Source of the DNA: an uncultured Dehalococcoidia bacterium
GTDB lineage: Bacteria > Chloroflexota > Dehalococcoidia > Lucifugimonadales > JAAXIE01
Direction: 5' to 3'
DNA: 64,000 bases
Assembly (NCBI GenBank): GCA_951813255.1
Contig: OX638353.1
Location: 1,612,001 to 1,676,000 of the forward strand
How positions within the stretch are numbered: the first letter of the stretch is position 1; the number at the start of each line of letters is the position of its first letter. Shown piece after piece: positions 63,201-64,000 of the stretch. Below the pieces are notes generated by a model. The model searched no databases, was not told where the DNA came from, and saw nothing but the letters and a program-made list of their open reading frames with translations. The position numbers were made by a program, and so were the translations under genes.

Positions 63201-63795
63201 CGCTATTCCTCGGGTTTTTCGAGAATTCCAAGGACAGATGCTCACGCGCTTCGTAGAATTCTACGTCGTCGCGATGGGTTGGCTCATCGATGGAGCCACA
63301 GATCACTGGATTGGCGAGTTCTTCAAACACGCGGATGAAGGACCGAGAAACCAGTTTGCAAGTGCCATCGCCCACAGCTTGCGGGACCTCGACGAGAGCA
63401 GACAGCAGGAATGGTGGAACGTATGGCTCAAGGATTACTGGCGAAATCGCTTGCAGGGCGTACCCGCTCAGCTACAGGATACGGAAATCTCTCGAATGCT
63501 TGAATGGGTCGTCCGCTTGCCCGGAGTATTCTCCGAAGCTGTCGAGATGGCGATACAAATGCCTCCTGCGCCCCTAACTCGATCACATATCTTGCACGAC
63601 CTCAAAGAGAGCGAACTGATAGGGCGGTATCCTGATGATCTGGCCAAGTTCCTCATCCATTTAGGGCGACAAGATACTGCCTCATGGTTTTGGGTCAGCG
63701 CTCGGGAAACCGTTGACAAGGTGCTGGCGAAGGGTCTGCGAGCAGACTTAGACCAAGGGCTGCGTGAGCTGATTGTCAGCCACCGCCTAAGTTAA
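60268..63795 (+). CDS. SIR2-domain defence protein with DUF4020-like C-terminus
   Basis: 1175 residues from TTG 60268, with AAGGA upstream. Residues 10-270 are a SIR2 NAD-binding fold: LVVFAGAGVSMGQPAGLPDF, AVTTNFDDLFEG, the catalytic-His segment FHGIVHLHGSVDEPD and TVLFVGYSHSDTIMTYL. The remaining ~900 residues are helical and match the DUF4020 plan; the central part is rich in Trp and Asp. In phage defence, SIR2 proteins such as Thoeris ThsA, DSR1 and DSR2 destroy NAD+ on infection. A single-gene abortive role of the DSR type is likely here but inferred. No partner gene is seen. Confidence 0.88.
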   Translation: MKIAGVDFPDPLLNALRDGRLVVFAGAGVSMGQPAGLPDFRRLAEQVGEGTGQSIDDVETEDRFLGRLKDLGTDVHRRAAEILQRNAPEPTTLHLNLLRLFSEPRAARAVTTNFDDLFEGAALGQFDSQLRVFQAPALPLGSRFHGIVHLHGSVDEPDEMVLTHRDFGRAYLTESGGWARRYLIDLFTNYTVLFVGYSHSDTIMTYLTPSLPPDGGQQRFALIGDQIDDPNRWRSMGIEPVTFQQAHANDFSGLDMAVAGLSNFLQRGVLDWQREITAIAGGYPPIDDESAGIIEHALSDPLTTSFFVESAESPEWADWIARRGHLDGLFTDGELSERDRALIGWLVSRFAIAHDSALFALIERHGHRLNPTLWTQLGWQMQGSIAQSPDAAVMTRWVLFLTSNIPADADDTALSLLAEACASVRATDSLLRVYEAMIRRLNPVPPHSDWRMSDMSHYYAKKILAGCIRPNLAEMSEPLLALVTIRLKERHAILTAWEGGDVPPHWDNFGRSAIEPHPQDEMDREIDPLIDAARECLEWLAADVPAITGAWCNRHVSSDAPLLRRLAIHSLAARIDLSADDKIAWLLERCDVNEIAAHHEIFRAVAQEYPQAGLRQRTALIQAISEYRAPKSEHYDSEELSAHHSFTWFHWLHLSDPDCNIVKEALDTIQAEHPGFVAPEHPDFTHYHWSGVGSPPQNTWDVGALLARQASEVLPDLLTYQPTDQQWFDGHDRWAMLGAVRQAVQANPSWGLDLADAMAEIGEWNSDLWQHVIQGWTTAEFDQNGVKRVLSHLSSGELHRQHPRDVANILSELVRKIEASAATGLPGTANEIAVTLRPCASLDKVPGLTASVGGVPQYVSWLDRAINHASGQLALFWTHSIVLWRGQQDPAPQSLSAEYREALDALVEEDGMLGQFGRTVLASNFHFFLAVDEDWAIENLLPLFDTEHEDFQCAWDGFLSWGRVSPQIADLLHERFVDAIPRVFREFQGQMLTRFVEFYVVAMGWLIDGATDHWIGEFFKHADEGPRNQFASAIAHSLRDLDESRQQEWWNVWLKDYWRNRLQGVPAQLQDTEISRMLEWVVRLPGVFSEAVEMAIQMPPAPLTRSHILHDLKESELIGRYPDDLAKFLIHLGRQDTASWFWVSARETVDKVLAKGLRADLDQGLRELIVSHRLS

Positions 63796-64000
63796 GAGTC
63801 TGCGCAGGCTCCGCGTAAGGAAGAGGACGGTCAATCCGGGCTATATATCCGGCAGCATCGATCTCGTTCGTGCGGGCGCCGGACGTTCCGGACCCTCTCG
63901 CTTATTTGCATTGCATTTGACCGCGCCGCCAAGCCAGTTCCTCTACCTAGGTCCTGAACTAAAGTCCTCCGCTATGGCATTGAACCATACGGAGGCCAGC
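63796..64000. other. Right-edge intergenic, no gene seen
   Basis: 205 bp after the SIR2 gene with no supported feature; the window ends here. Confidence 0.4.

Overview
The window looks like chromosomal DNA of an environmental bacterium, most likely a Chloroflexota lineage of the SAR202/Dehalococcoidia or sponge-symbiont type. This rests on protein style only: GAF-PAS kinases fused to a receiver and an OmpR-type DNA-binding domain, secreted Ig-like and Calx-beta-like repeat proteins, a Dpp-type ABC system beside Rieske oxygenases, and a large serine recombinase tail of the PTPEDSP type. Taxonomy is an inference; no rRNA gene is present.

Layout. 1-1.2 kb: 5' part of a secreted repeat protein, running off the left edge. 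1.6-2.8 kb: decayed IS5-like element inserted exactly at the stop codon of a kinase. 2.8-7.8 kb: two divergent paralogous hybrid kinase/response-regulator/DNA-binding proteins, the left one with degenerate ATP-binding motifs. 8-16 kb: rtcB, a PIN toxin-antitoxin pair, a HExxH protein, PadR with a membrane partner, a damaged tRNA-Ile-like sequence and two paralogous small proteins. 16-24.6 kb: a mobile-element graveyard with ~740-bp direct repeats around a PD-(D/E)xK-like gene, two 5' fragments of a serine recombinase, and pieces of a tyrosine recombinase, a transposase, an RCC1 protein, a methyltransferase, a histidine kinase and a DUF499-like ATPase. 25-27 kb: Ig-like protein and Cache lipoprotein. 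27.7-36.7 kb: catabolic region with oligopeptide/nickel-type ABC permeases and binding protein, a Rieske oxygenase alpha/beta pair, a second Rieske alpha and a 3-hydroxyisobutyrate-dehydrogenase-like enzyme, probably for uptake and oxidation of an aromatic or other organic compound.

37-64 kb is a defence island: a UDG-like protein, two GIY-YIG proteins, a type I restriction-modification locus on the minus strand (hsdR, a ParE-like toxin-antitoxin pair, a decayed ORF, hsdS, a HEPN gene, hsdM), a helicase pseudogene, a four-gene overlapping operon headed by a PD-(D/E)xK-like nuclease and ending in a frameshifted histidine phosphatase, two DUF499-like remnants around an IS fragment, and a large SIR2-domain protein. 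The restriction locus looks damaged: hsdM carries a frameshift and an IS5-like element (4-bp duplication CTAA) splits the HEPN gene, whose frame is restored exactly when the element is removed in silico. At 51.9-52.4 kb a hairpin, a 26-bp perfect palindrome and four 88-bp tandem repeats sit together with no gene.

The most novel-looking items are the nuclease/phosphatase operon at 55.9-58.1 kb, the HEPN gene inside the type I locus, the divergent kinase/pseudokinase pair, and the palindrome plus tandem-repeat locus.
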